Shown here one piece after another: positions 8,251 through 17,018 of a stretch of DNA of 17,303 nucleotides (positions within the stretch are counted from its first letter, which is position 1; every line of letters starts with the position of its first letter). Under the pieces are notes generated by a model. The model saw only the letters and a list, made by a program, of their open reading frames with translations, did not search any database and was not told the DNA's origin. This DNA comes from Holosporales bacterium (GTDB lineage Bacteria > Pseudomonadota > Alphaproteobacteria > RUG11792). Made by a program: the position numbers and the translations under genes. The stretch covers positions 1-17,303 of the forward strand of contig JAIRYU010000076.1 of the NCBI GenBank assembly GCA_031267545.1. Direction: 5' to 3'.

Positions 8251-8276
8251 TATCACATTCGTTAGTAGGTGTGATA
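8251..8276. repeat. Inverted repeat TATCACA/TGTGATA upstream of bamD
   Basis: TATCACA (8251-8257) and TGTGATA (8270-8276) are exact inverted copies separated by 12 bases, 45 bases before the bamD start. They overlap the predicted bamD promoter, so they may be an operator or a hairpin in the leader. Confidence 0.4.
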
Positions 8277-8280
8277 GAAT
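8252..8280 (+). promoter_or_regulatory. Possible promoter of bamD-rlmB-waaA
   Basis: ATCACA (8252-8257, 4 of 6), a 17-base spacer, TAGAAT (8275-8280, 5 of 6). A better -35, TTGACT at 8230-8235, has no well-spaced -10. Assigned by position and consensus only. Confidence 0.35.
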
Positions 8281-8320
8281 CCGTGGGTAACCGTATGCGC
8301 TTAGTCATGTCAAGTTCGTT

Positions 8321-9079
8321 ATGAAAATAAGATCGTCATCCATTTTACTAGCGTTGGCGTCGTTGATTCCTTTGTTGATGGGGTGCTCTCGGGATATTGA
8401 CTTTGAGCAACTCAAACAAAAATCGGCTGACGAGATTTTTGCGCTTGGGCAGAAAGCGATGAATGAGAAGAGCTATAGCGACGCCGTTAAGCTCTTTGAG
8501 GAACTCGAAAAATTACACCCATATTCCAGACTGACGATACGATCCTCGTTACTTGCCGGAGAATGCAACTACAATAACGGGAAGTACGATGACGCCATCT
8601 CGTCGTTCGAGGAATTTATTAGGGCGCATCCGACGCATAAAGACGTCCCATATGCCCTGTATATGGTTGGATTTATTAACTACAAGCAGATACCGATCAT
8701 AGAGAGAGATCAGGATTACACGATCGAGGCGTTAGAATATTTCAATAGATTGAGAGAAGAGTATCCAAGCTCGGAGTATACGGCAAAGTCCGAAATGATG
8801 GTCAGAGAATCACGCGAACATCTAGCGGGACGCGAGGTGTATGTGGCGAAGTACTACATGAAGAGGAAGAGCCACGCGGCCGCGATCGGAAGGCTCAATA
8901 CAGTCATAGAGTCATACGGTAACTCTGCCCACATACCGGAGGCGATGCATAGGCTTGCGGAGTGTTATGTCGCAATTGGCGCGGTAGATGAGGCGCGTAT
9001 TGTATACAATGTTTTATTGCGAAAGTATCCGCAGTCAAAATGGACTGCATATTCCAAAGAGTTGTTATCTCATGCGTAG
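8321..9079 (+). CDS. bamD: Outer membrane protein assembly factor BamD (lipoprotein)
   Basis: Periplasm-facing lipoprotein of the BAM complex, which folds beta-barrel proteins into the outer membrane with BamA. The 252 residues (E. coli has 245) start with a lipoprotein signal peptide ending in LLMGC, Cys22 being the lipidation site. Five TPR-like helical repeats follow, including the family's characteristic stretches ALGQKAMNEKSYSDAVKLFE, LHPYSRLTIRSSLLAGECNY and FIRAHPTHKDVPYALYMVGF, and a third repeat with ALEYFNRLREEYPSSEY. No ribosome binding site precedes the ATG. Instead a nine-codon frame from 8295 ends in TGA overlapping the start (ATGA), which could couple translation. rlmB starts three bases after the stop, making this the first gene of a bamD-rlmB-waaA cluster. 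Confidence 0.93.
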   Translation: MKIRSSSILLALASLIPLLMGCSRDIDFEQLKQKSADEIFALGQKAMNEKSYSDAVKLFEELEKLHPYSRLTIRSSLLAGECNYNNGKYDDAISSFEEFIRAHPTHKDVPYALYMVGFINYKQIPIIERDQDYTIEALEYFNRLREEYPSSEYTAKSEMMVRESREHLAGREVYVAKYYMKRKSHAAAIGRLNTVIESYGNSAHIPEAMHRLAECYVAIGAVDEARIVYNVLLRKYPQSKWTAYSKELLSHA

Positions 9080-9082
9080 GGT

Positions 9083-9796
9083 ATGCTGATCTACGGAATA
9101 CACTCGTGTAGACACGCCATAACGCGAAGAGCGAACGATGTGCTTCGCGTCTACGTATCAAACAAGAGACCGATTCCAGCCTGGATGTCCGGCGTTCCTA
9201 AGGATGCAGTATTGTGCGTTTCCGAGGATATCATAGCGCGGATGGTTCCAAAATATGCCGCGCATCAGGGTATTGTAATTAAAATCAAAGATATTACGAG
9301 CCGCGATATATCTGCGCTTTCCGATACCCCCCCCAATTGCGCGGTCGCAATGTTAGACGAAGTTACGGATCCGCATAATGTGGGGGCGATCATTAGGACT
9401 GCCGCCGCATTCGGATCCGCAGGCGTCATATTGTCCGAGCGCTCGTCATGCAGCGTTAATAGCTCAGTAATCAAGTCGGCGTCCGGCGGGACAGAAGTTG
9501 TTCCAACGTATGTCGTCAGTAACCTTGCTCAGGCCATTGAGAAATTGAAGACGTACGGATTTTGGATAGTCTCGTTCAGCGAAGCGGGAAGCGTGTTTTT
9601 ATATGAATTAGATCTTACTGGAAAAGTATGCATGGTGTTCGGATCAGAGGGATCCGGTATCAGAAAACGGCAACTTGATAACTCGGACTTTGTTTCCAAG
9701 CTTCCAACGAATCCTGATTTTACGACGCTTAACGTATCGACAACTGCTGCAATTGCTTTCTATGAAGTAGCAAGACAAAATGGATTCCAGGCGTAG
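9083..9796 (+). CDS. rlmB: SPOUT-class 23S rRNA (guanosine-2'-O-)-methyltransferase RlmB/TrmH family
   Basis: SpoU/TrmH-family 2'-O-ribose methyltransferase, most like RlmB, which methylates a conserved guanosine in 23S rRNA using S-adenosylmethionine. The 237 residues contain an N-terminal substrate-binding domain (about 1-70, opening with YGIHSCRHAI) and the knotted SPOUT domain. Motif 1 is LDEVTDPHNVGAIIRTA (91-107) with catalytic Arg105, motif 2 VFGSEGSGIR (185-194), motif 3 LNVSTTAAIAFYE (216-228). A run of eight C (9327-9334) lies between the two domains at codons 82-84 and makes this gene sensitive to slippage or sequencing error. waaA starts six bases after the stop. Exact rRNA or tRNA target is inferred from the family. 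Confidence 0.9.
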   Translation: MLIYGIHSCRHAITRRANDVLRVYVSNKRPIPAWMSGVPKDAVLCVSEDIIARMVPKYAAHQGIVIKIKDITSRDISALSDTPPNCAVAMLDEVTDPHNVGAIIRTAAAFGSAGVILSERSSCSVNSSVIKSASGGTEVVPTYVVSNLAQAIEKLKTYGFWIVSFSEAGSVFLYELDLTGKVCMVFGSEGSGIRKRQLDNSDFVSKLPTNPDFTTLNVSTTAAIAFYEVARQNGFQA

Positions 9797-9802
9797 TGAA
9801 GA

Positions 9803-11155
9803 ATGTTTCGTTACCTTGGCGAGATACTGGGCTGTGTTATAACCGCCGCCTTGACGCTATCAGCCGCTGTGTGGGCTGGCATTCGAATCAACCCGAAATT
9901 AGCCTTTAAGACTGCGGGCGCCATCTGCCGGCCTATTGTAATTCTGTATACGCGACTCAGGGTTTCGAACGGATTGGAATGTAAAATACGACGATTCGAA
10001 AGATTTGGAATATCGTCGACAGCAAGGCCGCCCGGGAAGCTAGTTTGGATTCACGCTGTTAGCGTCGGGGAAATGCTCTCAATAATTCCATTCATATCAA
10101 AACTTCACGATATCGACAACGAGGCAAATATCTTGCTTACCACAACTACTGTAACCGCAGCAAGGATGGTAGAAGAGAGGCTCGGCAAGACTGTCATACA
10201 TCAGTTCGCGCCGTTCGATATTCCGATGTGGGTGAAGCGTTTCATCAGACACTGGACCCCAAACGTTGTCTTTTTTGTTGAATCGGACCTGTGGCCGAAC
10301 ACGTTATACCATTTGCACGACAGCGGGATCCCAACGTATCTACTAAACGCTCGCTGTTCGCGGAAGTCGCTTAAGAGACTTTACGTAGCTAAAAAAGCGT
10401 TTGGCGTCGAGCCGTTCGGTGTGTTCAGCGGGGTTTACGTCTCATCTCTAGACATGTTGACACATGTGAAAAACTTGGGGGCTAACGCTGCGTATATAAT
10501 GCCAAGCCTTAAGATGGTCGCTGAAAAATTACCAGTTAATCAGGGCGCGGTAGAAATTATAAGGAGAGTTATTGGAACCAGAAAGGTCTGGATTGCCGTT
10601 AGCTCTCATCCAGGAGAGGAGGAAGTTGCGCTTGACGTTCACAAAAAACTCAAGGAAACACTGGATGTGATGACGATAATCGCTGTTCGTCATCCTCATA
10701 GAGCCGGCGAAGTTACAGAACTATGTAATGCGAACGGGCTTACCTGCGCGTTGCATTCGTCTATTTCGGACGGGGAAGAGAACGTTGACGAGGATATTTA
10801 TATCGTAGATCAACTCGGATGTTTGGGGGCCTTCTTTCAATTGGTAGACACGGTTCTTGTCTGCGGGAGCCTTATCCCAGGAGTAGGAGGACACAATTTT
10901 CTTGAACCGATACGGTTTGGATGCAACGTCGCCACTGGGAAGTATTTTGAAAACTTTACGGATGTGTACTGGTATGTGGAACGCGCATGCGCAGTAGCGA
11001 CATCCTCTCATGAAATATACGAATTCGTCATGAGGTCGTTTAATAACTGTAACTACCTTTCTAGAGAGCGCGAAGCTTCCATCAATTCCCGAATTTCGGA
11101 AACTGAAAAATGGGCTGACGAGTGGGAAAAGGTAATTCGCGTTATTCTGGGATAA
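9803..11155 (+). CDS. waaA: 3-deoxy-D-manno-octulosonic acid (Kdo) transferase
   Basis: GT30 glycosyltransferase that adds Kdo from CMP-Kdo to the lipid A precursor at the inner membrane, so the organism makes at least a minimal lipopolysaccharide. The 450 residues start with a membrane anchor (about 8-26). The GT-B fold shows WIHAVSVGE (82-90) with the catalytic base Glu90, TTTTVTAA (113-120), FVESDLWPN (158-166), SSHPGEEE (267-274), VRHPHR (295-300), VDQLGCLGAFF (335-345, where most members have DTMGEL) and GGHNFLEP (362-369). Slightly longer than the usual 420-435 residues at the C-terminus. The internal GNLK motif is PSLK (234-237). GTGAAG just upstream of the ATG is the ribosome binding site. 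Last gene of its cluster, converging with gltX across 14 bases. Confidence 0.94.
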   Translation: MFRYLGEILGCVITAALTLSAAVWAGIRINPKLAFKTAGAICRPIVILYTRLRVSNGLECKIRRFERFGISSTARPPGKLVWIHAVSVGEMLSIIPFISKLHDIDNEANILLTTTTVTAARMVEERLGKTVIHQFAPFDIPMWVKRFIRHWTPNVVFFVESDLWPNTLYHLHDSGIPTYLLNARCSRKSLKRLYVAKKAFGVEPFGVFSGVYVSSLDMLTHVKNLGANAAYIMPSLKMVAEKLPVNQGAVEIIRRVIGTRKVWIAVSSHPGEEEVALDVHKKLKETLDVMTIIAVRHPHRAGEVTELCNANGLTCALHSSISDGEENVDEDIYIVDQLGCLGAFFQLVDTVLVCGSLIPGVGGHNFLEPIRFGCNVATGKYFENFTDVYWYVERACAVATSSHEIYEFVMRSFNNCNYLSREREASINSRISETEKWADEWEKVIRVILG

Positions 11156-11169
11156 CACGGTAAGACTGC

Positions 11170-12561
11170 CTAGCCGACGAAACGCTGGATAAATGCGCTT
11201 ATCCTATCGATAGCGTCCTTTGGCCCAATTATCTCGATAATTTGGAAAACGCTGGGAGACACCAATTTACCGCACAACGCCGCTCTCATAGCCTGAGCTA
11301 CCTCGACTAATTTCACTTCCAATTTTTTGGACAGATCCTTAAATCTCTGAGAAATTTGTTCTTCCGTTTCGGAAATTCCAACATCGCTGAGAACGCCAAT
11401 AACGTCGCGCAAAATACAAATATGAGCCTCAGTAGCATACTTTGAGCATGCGCTATCATAGCGAGATGGCGGTTCAACGTACGTCATTGCAGATTCAGCA
11501 AGATCGACAACTGTTTTCGCCCTATCTTTTAGACCGTTCATACCGCGAAGAATTTTCGCCTTTTCGCTGTCGTCAACGTCGCGGTTTAAAAATGGTAACA
11601 TGTAGTTCATTAATGATGAATTATCCCGATTTCTGATGTAGTGGGCATTAAGATTCTGGAGCTTTTTCATATCGAATCTAGATGGCGACCTGCCGACGTT
11701 CTTAAGATCGAACCACTCGACGGCCAGATCTCTCGGTATGATCTCGTCATCCCCGTGACTCCATCCCAGTCGTAGCAGATAGTTAGATATTGTTTCTGGA
11801 AGGTAGCCGAGATCTCGATAATCTACGGCGCTAGCGGCTCCATGCCGCTTGGATAGCTTTGCCCCATCCGGTCCATATATCAACGGTATGTGGGCAAACG
11901 ATGGAACTGCCCATCCGCATGCCTCGTATATTTGGATCTGTTTGAAGGTATTGGTGAGATGATCGTCTCCCCTTATTACGTGTGTAATCCCCATATCGTG
12001 GTCGTCAACTACGACTGACAGCATATACGTCGGGGCGCCGTCCGACCTCAGTAGTACAAAATCGTCAAGCTGCGAACGCTCGATTGTAACGCTCCCTTGG
12101 ACCAAGTCTGCGACCGTCATTGTTCCTGTTTGTCCAGCCCTTAACCTTATGACCGACTGATCACAATCTACTGCTTCATCACGGCATGTACCGTCGTATT
12201 TGTACGACTTACCATTCGTTACAGCCTCAGCCTTCTTAGCGGCCAATTCATCCGGCGAACAGCGACACCTATACGCCATTCCGCTAGCGACCATCGACTC
12301 GGCAATCTCTCTGTGCCTTTCAAATCGAGATGACTGGATTACCGGTTCCTCATCCCAATCTAGCTTGAGCCACTCTAATATCTCAAAAATAAGGCGAGTA
12401 TTTTGGTCTGTAGAACGAACCCTATCGGTGTCCTCTATTCTCAGCAAAAACTTACCGCCGTTGTGTCTGGCGTACAGCCAGTTAAACAGCGCGGTCCTCA
12501 CGGATCCGATATGGAGAACCCCGGTTGGACTCGGGGCAAATCTTACTCTTGGCGGCAGCAT
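11170..12561 (-). CDS. gltX: Glutamate--tRNA ligase
   Basis: Class I aminoacyl-tRNA synthetase charging tRNA-Glu; in many alphaproteobacteria GltX also mischarges tRNA-Gln before GatCAB amidation. The 463 residues have the expected length. RFAPSPTGVLHIGSVRTALF (7-26) holds the HIGH-type motif HIGS, IRGDDHLTN (196-204) and KLSKRHG (235-241) hold the KMSKS region, and a helical anticodon-binding domain follows. Three of the four zinc ligands known in E. coli are present (Cys99, Cys101, Cys126), but the fourth is Asp128 where E. coli has His, so zinc binding is uncertain. The ATG overlaps the rpoZ stop by one base (TAATG), indicating coupled translation. Confidence 0.95.
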   Translation of the reverse strand: MLPPRVRFAPSPTGVLHIGSVRTALFNWLYARHNGGKFLLRIEDTDRVRSTDQNTRLIFEILEWLKLDWDEEPVIQSSRFERHREIAESMVASGMAYRCRCSPDELAAKKAEAVTNGKSYKYDGTCRDEAVDCDQSVIRLRAGQTGTMTVADLVQGSVTIERSQLDDFVLLRSDGAPTYMLSVVVDDHDMGITHVIRGDDHLTNTFKQIQIYEACGWAVPSFAHIPLIYGPDGAKLSKRHGAASAVDYRDLGYLPETISNYLLRLGWSHGDDEIIPRDLAVEWFDLKNVGRSPSRFDMKKLQNLNAHYIRNRDNSSLMNYMLPFLNRDVDDSEKAKILRGMNGLKDRAKTVVDLAESAMTYVEPPSRYDSACSKYATEAHICILRDVIGVLSDVGISETEEQISQRFKDLSKKLEVKLVEVAQAMRAALCGKLVSPSVFQIIEIIGPKDAIDRISAFIQRFVG

Positions 12562-12974
12562 TATTCCTCTAACTCATCATCAGAATCTTCGTCTTCTCCG
12601 TCTACTACGTCATCGGCCAGGACCGAGTCTAGATCTCTTAATACCGCAAGATCCTCCGCGTCCAACTCGGAATCGTCATCGTCGCCGTCGTTAACAACGT
12701 CAACAGTTACCTCCGGTTGCAGCATGGTATCGGTTGTATCACGGGTTTCGGGCTCTTCTGCCATTCTATTCTTCGTTAAGGTGTACAGCCCATCAATTGA
12801 AATAGCCTCCTCGGCTATTTCTCGAAGGGCAATAACCGACGGCTTATCGTTCTCTTTCGGAACAGACGCTTGTGCTCCACGCGCTATATCCTTAGCTCTC
12901 TGCGCAGCCATCAGCGCAAGCTCGAATCTGTTGTTTACGCTTTTGATGCAATCTTCTACGGTAACTCTAGCCAT
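12561..12974 (-). CDS. rpoZ: DNA-directed RNA polymerase subunit omega, with acidic tail
   Basis: Omega subunit, which helps beta' folding and RNA polymerase assembly. The first 62 residues carry the whole omega fold and match the alphaproteobacterial form: [26 protein letters not shown] (15-30), and [14 protein letters not shown] (46-59). Residues 91-137 are a low-complexity tail with 24 Asp/Glu and one basic residue, giving 137 residues compared with 91 in E. coli. An in-frame ATG 30 bases further upstream exists, but AAGAGG sits 10 bases before the chosen ATG, and the family begins at this methionine. Its stop overlaps the gltX start. It is the best taxonomic marker in the window. Confidence 0.92.
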   Translation of the reverse strand: MARVTVEDCIKSVNNRFELALMAAQRAKDIARGAQASVPKENDKPSVIALREIAEEAISIDGLYTLTKNRMAEEPETRDTTDTMLQPEVTVDVVNDGDDDDSELDAEDLAVLRDLDSVLADDVVDGEDEDSDDELEE

Positions 12975-12984
12975 ATCAAAAATA

Positions 12985-12990
12985 CCTCTT
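12985..12990 (-). promoter_or_regulatory. Ribosome binding site that fixes the rpoZ start
   Basis: AAGAGG on the minus strand, 10 bases before the ATG at 12974. It lies downstream of the alternative ATG at 13004, which argues against the longer start. Confidence 0.6.
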
Positions 12991-13079
12991 ACGGCAATCG
13001 CCATACAGTGTAGCGCGAATTTGTGGCGATTGTCCCAATTGACGTTAGATTTTCGAAATTTTCAAAATCAAAATCTGAT

Positions 13080-14081
13080 TCAGATCTTGCTTGCGATCTG
13101 CACGGCGTTTAACGCCGCTCCTTTCCTAAGGTTATCGCTTACGCACCAGAAGCTTATTGCTTTTTTGAGGGTTGGATGCGCCCTAATTCTGCTTACCAGA
13201 ACCGCGTCCTCTCCCACTGCGTCAAGTGGGGTAGCGTACTCGCCTGTCGAATTGTTATCTACCACCCGCACGCCGGAGAATTTATGGAGAGCTGCTATGG
13301 CCCTATCTAAATCGATATTCTCCGCAAACTTTGCGAAAACAGAAACGGAATGTCCGGTTACGACCGGGACTCTGACACACGTTGCCGTTATATCGACGTC
13401 GTCGACTCCCAAAATTTTCTTGAACTCATTCATCATTTTCAATTCTTCCTTCGTGTATCCAAGCTCTGAGAAATCGTCTATTTGCGGAATTACGTTAAAC
13501 GCTATCCGCTTCCTGAAGCGCTGCGGGAATACTGACTCTCCATCGAGAACGCTGCGAGTCTGCTCCAGCAATTCGTCGACGGCTTTCCGCCCTGCTCCAG
13601 ACGTAGCCTGATACGTCGACATTGCGAGCTCTTTCAATTTGAACGCATCGTGCAGCGGCTTCAAGACCATAACTACTTGGATAGTGGAGCAATTCGGATT
13701 TGCTATAATCTTCTTGTTCCTATATCTTGTAACGTCCGACAGATTAACTTCCGGAACTATGAGGGCAATATCGTCGCGTCCACGAAAGTAGGATGAGTTA
13801 TCTATCACTGTACACCCGTCGTTCGCGGCAATTGGAGCGTAATGCGCCGACACATCTTTCCCCGCCGAAAACAGAGCAACGTCAAACTCGCCAAATCTAA
13901 CATCGTCAAGACTCGACACAATAAGCGTTGCATCCCCATACGCAAGCCCCTGGCCGGCAGACTTGGCAGACGCTGCTGGAACGATATTTCCCGGTGGGAC
14001 TCCGCGGCTAAGCAAGATAGATAACATCTCACGTCCAACCATGCCAGTCGCGCCTACAACTACAATTCTTTTCAGCTTCAT
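13080..14081 (-). CDS. asd: Aspartate-semialdehyde dehydrogenase
   Basis: NADPH-dependent enzyme reducing aspartyl phosphate to aspartate semialdehyde, the branch point to diaminopimelate/lysine, threonine and methionine; in a reduced genome its main use is probably the peptidoglycan precursor diaminopimelate. Residue numbers count from the upstream ATG at 14090. VVVGATGMVGREML (10-23) is the dinucleotide-binding loop, NPNCST (131-136) carries the nucleophile Cys134, STYQATSGAG (158-167) is the substrate loop, and RVPVVTGHS (240-248) carries Arg240 and the acid-base His247. Length (333 or 336) is typical. Two ATGs are possible; AAGGG lies ten bases before the inner one (14081) and only one base before the outer, so I chose the inner. 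A promoter-like element lies just upstream. Confidence 0.95.
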   Translation of the reverse strand: MKLKRIVVVGATGMVGREMLSILLSRGVPPGNIVPAASAKSAGQGLAYGDATLIVSSLDDVRFGEFDVALFSAGKDVSAHYAPIAANDGCTVIDNSSYFRGRDDIALIVPEVNLSDVTRYRNKKIIANPNCSTIQVVMVLKPLHDAFKLKELAMSTYQATSGAGRKAVDELLEQTRSVLDGESVFPQRFRKRIAFNVIPQIDDFSELGYTKEELKMMNEFKKILGVDDVDITATCVRVPVVTGHSVSVFAKFAENIDLDRAIAALHKFSGVRVVDNNSTGEYATPLDAVGEDAVLVSRIRAHPTLKKAISFWCVSDNLRKGAALNAVQIASKI

Positions 14082-14113
14082 CGAATCCATGCCCTTAATT
14101 ACTGAGCGCGCCT

Positions 14114-14142
14114 ACAATATCATCTTCCGCGTTGTCTATCAA
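14114..14142 (-). promoter_or_regulatory. Predicted promoter of asd
   Basis: Minus strand: TTGATA (14142-14137, 5 of 6), a 17-base spacer, TATTGT (14119-14114, 4 of 6). It sits in the gap between rsmA and asd and would give a leader of about 25 bases, suggesting asd is not solely dependent on read-through from the mreB operon. Confidence 0.45.
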
Positions 14143-14166
14143 CGTATCGGAGCGCTCTCCTAATTC

Positions 14167-15057
14167 CTACTGTAGCGGAGACAAGTCCAACGTTTTCAGT
14201 TTGTTGGATAGTTCAAGAAATGTGCGCGGATCAACGTCCTCTGGACGGGCGCTCGCGTCTATCCCGCACAGCTTGAGCGCATCGTCTGAGCCCGCTTTAT
14301 AGTACTCTCTCAGAATCTTATGGAGAGTTTTTCGTCTGTTGCTGAAGCAACGCGCCGTCAATACGTCCAGTAACCGCAACTCATCAGCGTCGACACAATT
14401 TTTAGGCGTCAATTTTACTACTGTCGATTCCACCTTGGGAGGCGGATAGAATGCCGCTCTCGATATATCGAACATTTTCTCCGTATGACATACGATTTGA
14501 GATATGACGCTTAATCTGCCGTACTGCTTTACGCCATGACGAGCGCATATCCTATCTGCAACTTCTTTTTGAAACATCAGCGCCATCCTGCGAATTCTCG
14601 ACGCGTCATTAAGCCAGTTAATTAGCAAACGGGTCCCAACGTTGTATGGTAGGTTCGAGATAATCACAATTGGCAATCTAGGTTCTAGATCCTCGAGACG
14701 TATCTTCGTCGCATCTGAATATATAAACTTTAATTTGGAAGAGCAACCGGCTAACAATTCGTCATGAATTGGTTTGAATGACACATCCTTTTCGATACAA
14801 GTTACGCGGCGCCCATCGCCACAGGCTTTAATAATTTCTCTAGTCAACCCGCAAGGACCCGGCCCTACCTCGACTACATGCTCCGTCGCGTCTATCGGCA
14901 AAGCGCGCGATACGATCTTTTTGAGAAGCGACACGTCGCATAAAAAATGCTGTCCAAGCGATTGGGCTTTTCTCCTATTCGTAAGCAATCCATATTTTCT
15001 GATAATTTGCGCAATCGGTATCTCGAAAATGTTTTTACAATCCGCGCTCATGCTCAT
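14167..15057 (-). CDS. rsmA: 16S rRNA (adenine(1518)-N(6)/adenine(1519)-N(6))-dimethyltransferase RsmA/KsgA
   Basis: Dimethylates two adjacent adenosines in the 3' hairpin of 16S rRNA, a late checkpoint of 30S assembly. The 296 residues show the family elements: QSLGQHFL (32-39), the SAM loop EVGPGPCGLT (63-72), acidic Glu89 and Asp91 after beta-2, DAT (115-117), the catalytic NLPY (135-138), FQKEVADRI, FYPPPKVESTVV, and CFSNRRKTLHKIL. About 25 residues precede the core, slightly more than E. coli (273 residues in total). Two ATGs six bases apart are possible starts (15057 and 15051); CGGCGG precedes the first. It lies 30 bases after yggT in an mreB-yggT-rsmA order. Confidence 0.95.
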   Translation of the reverse strand: MSMSADCKNIFEIPIAQIIRKYGLLTNRRKAQSLGQHFLCDVSLLKKIVSRALPIDATEHVVEVGPGPCGLTREIIKACGDGRRVTCIEKDVSFKPIHDELLAGCSSKLKFIYSDATKIRLEDLEPRLPIVIISNLPYNVGTRLLINWLNDASRIRRMALMFQKEVADRICARHGVKQYGRLSVISQIVCHTEKMFDISRAAFYPPPKVESTVVKLTPKNCVDADELRLLDVLTARCFSNRRKTLHKILREYYKAGSDDALKLCGIDASARPEDVDPRTFLELSNKLKTLDLSPLQ

Positions 15058-15087
15058 ATGCCGCCGACATAAACAAACGGCGTAGGC

Positions 15088-15384
15088 TTATGAAAAGGCA
15101 TAAAACATATTGACGAGCAATATTTTCACAAAGTGCAACACTAGGCACACAGCAAGGACAGACAAATCAAGCCCGACTATAGGGGGTATTACGCGCCTAA
15201 TTTCCGAAAGGAGCGGCTCGATCTTGCCTACGAGAAACACGTACGCATTGAAGAAAAACCCACTCCTATTTTTGAGAACGCCAAATAACACAAACCAACC
15301 GAGTATTATGTATCCATACAACAAATACTCAATCAATTTCACAACTTCGTAAAGTATTCCAATGAGCGCGCGTAGTACGAACAT
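15088..15384 (-). CDS. YggT family integral membrane protein
   Basis: A 98-residue YggT-family protein (the family usually has about 90-100 residues for one unit). There are two hydrophobic blocks (about 5-37 and 70-94) with the conserved loop between them: PLLSEIRRVIPPIVGLDLSVLAV, containing the signature RxxIPxxxGxDLS. The family is linked to cell-division and chloroplast nucleoid or membrane organisation, but its molecular role is not established. AGAGG overlapping the mreB stop serves as ribosome binding site, and only five bases separate the two genes, so it is co-transcribed with mreB. Confidence 0.88.
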   Translation of the reverse strand: MFVLRALIGILYEVVKLIEYLLYGYIILGWFVLFGVLKNRSGFFFNAYVFLVGKIEPLLSEIRRVIPPIVGLDLSVLAVCLVLHFVKILLVNMFYAFS

Positions 15385-15389
15385 AGCCT

Positions 15390-16439
<1,050 letters not shown>

Positions 16440-16466
16440 CTATATGTTGAATTTAGTTCACGTGAA

Positions 16467-16472
16467 ATTATA
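16467..16472 (-). promoter_or_regulatory. Probable -10 box of the mreB promoter
   Basis: A perfect TATAAT on the minus strand 36 bases before the mreB GTG. The best spaced -35 candidate (TAGCAA, 16495-16490, 17-base spacer) matches only three of six positions. Confidence 0.4.
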
Positions 16473-16609
16473 TAACGCCGCCGTCACCATTGCTACAGAT
16501 GTTTTATTGGGAGCAGAGCAATCTCGCGACGGTTGGCAAAGCCGCCGGCAGATGGCGTACCAAGATGCACAAAAAACAGAGACTTACTTCGCTTGATTGC
16601 TAGTGTGAG

Positions 16610-16884
16610 GTGGTTTTGGATATTTATGAACATTTGTCGTCAATTTGGCATGGCAAGCGTATTGATGATGTGGCAACTTTGCAGATACGTTATTTATAAC
16701 TTATGAAAACTTCTTCGTGGTTATTGTGACAGTCTCTAGTGAACGCATCTCGGGTACCGAGATTGCATTTCGTACAAGACTCTTGCGACAAAACACTGTT
16801 CGAATGACATTTGCCAAAAATGCTTTACTGTGATTGACTTTAAAGGGTATGTATTGTTGGTGAATTACGCTGTGAACCACTGAT
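16610..16884 (+). pseudogene. Possible decayed ribosomal protein L10-like fragment in three frames
   Basis: This lies in the 588-base region 16431-17018, which holds no convincing intact gene apart from the promoters at its ends. Joining three plus-strand frames (16610-16696, 16705-16830, 16830-16884) gives a continuous pattern reminiscent of the L10 N-terminal half. RIDDVATLQIRY is followed by ENFFVVIVT, then FRTRLLRQNTVRMTFAKNALL, which resembles the L10 pattern LRxxLRxxxVxFxVxKNxL, and finally VIDFKGYVLLVNYA. Stops at 16697 and 16831 break it. L10 genes normally sit in the rplK-rpoB cluster, so an intact copy is presumably elsewhere. I made the match by eye over a low-complexity pattern, so it may be chance. 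A 71-codon open frame on the opposite strand (16701-16916) has no recognisable content. Confidence 0.22.
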
Positions 16885-16956
16885 TGTATACTAAGTGAAC
16901 TTACGATGTCAAACACAGTGCGCCATAATAGCTCACAACAACTTGTTATTCATATC

Positions 16957-16986
16957 CTGACGAGCTGCATGTTTTTATGGTATAAT
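16957..16986 (+). promoter_or_regulatory. Predicted promoter of the BRO-N gene (extended -10)
   Basis: CTGACG (16957-16962, 4 of 6), an 18-base spacer, and a perfect TATAAT (16981-16986) preceded by TGG, an extended -10. GCGC-GTA-GCGC (16988-16998), an inverted repeat across the expected start site, could be an operator. The BRO ATG is 32 bases downstream of the -10. Confidence 0.55.
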
Positions 16987-17018
16987 CGCGCGTAGCGCAA
17001 CTTTTCGAATACGCACCA

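Noticed and set aside
13040..13079. AT-rich inverted sequence after asd as a terminator
   Set aside because: The arms (GATTTT/AAAATC) are short and pure A-T apart from the ends, so no stable stem is expected.
12403..13611. 402-codon open frame on the plus strand
   Set aside because: It runs antisense across gltX, rpoZ and asd, all firmly identified, and its product is a low-complexity serine-rich sequence with no family resemblance.
16701..16916. 71-codon open frame on the minus strand in the gap upstream of mreB
   Set aside because: No recognisable motif; no clear promoter. The opposite strand gives a more protein-like pattern, though itself uncertain.
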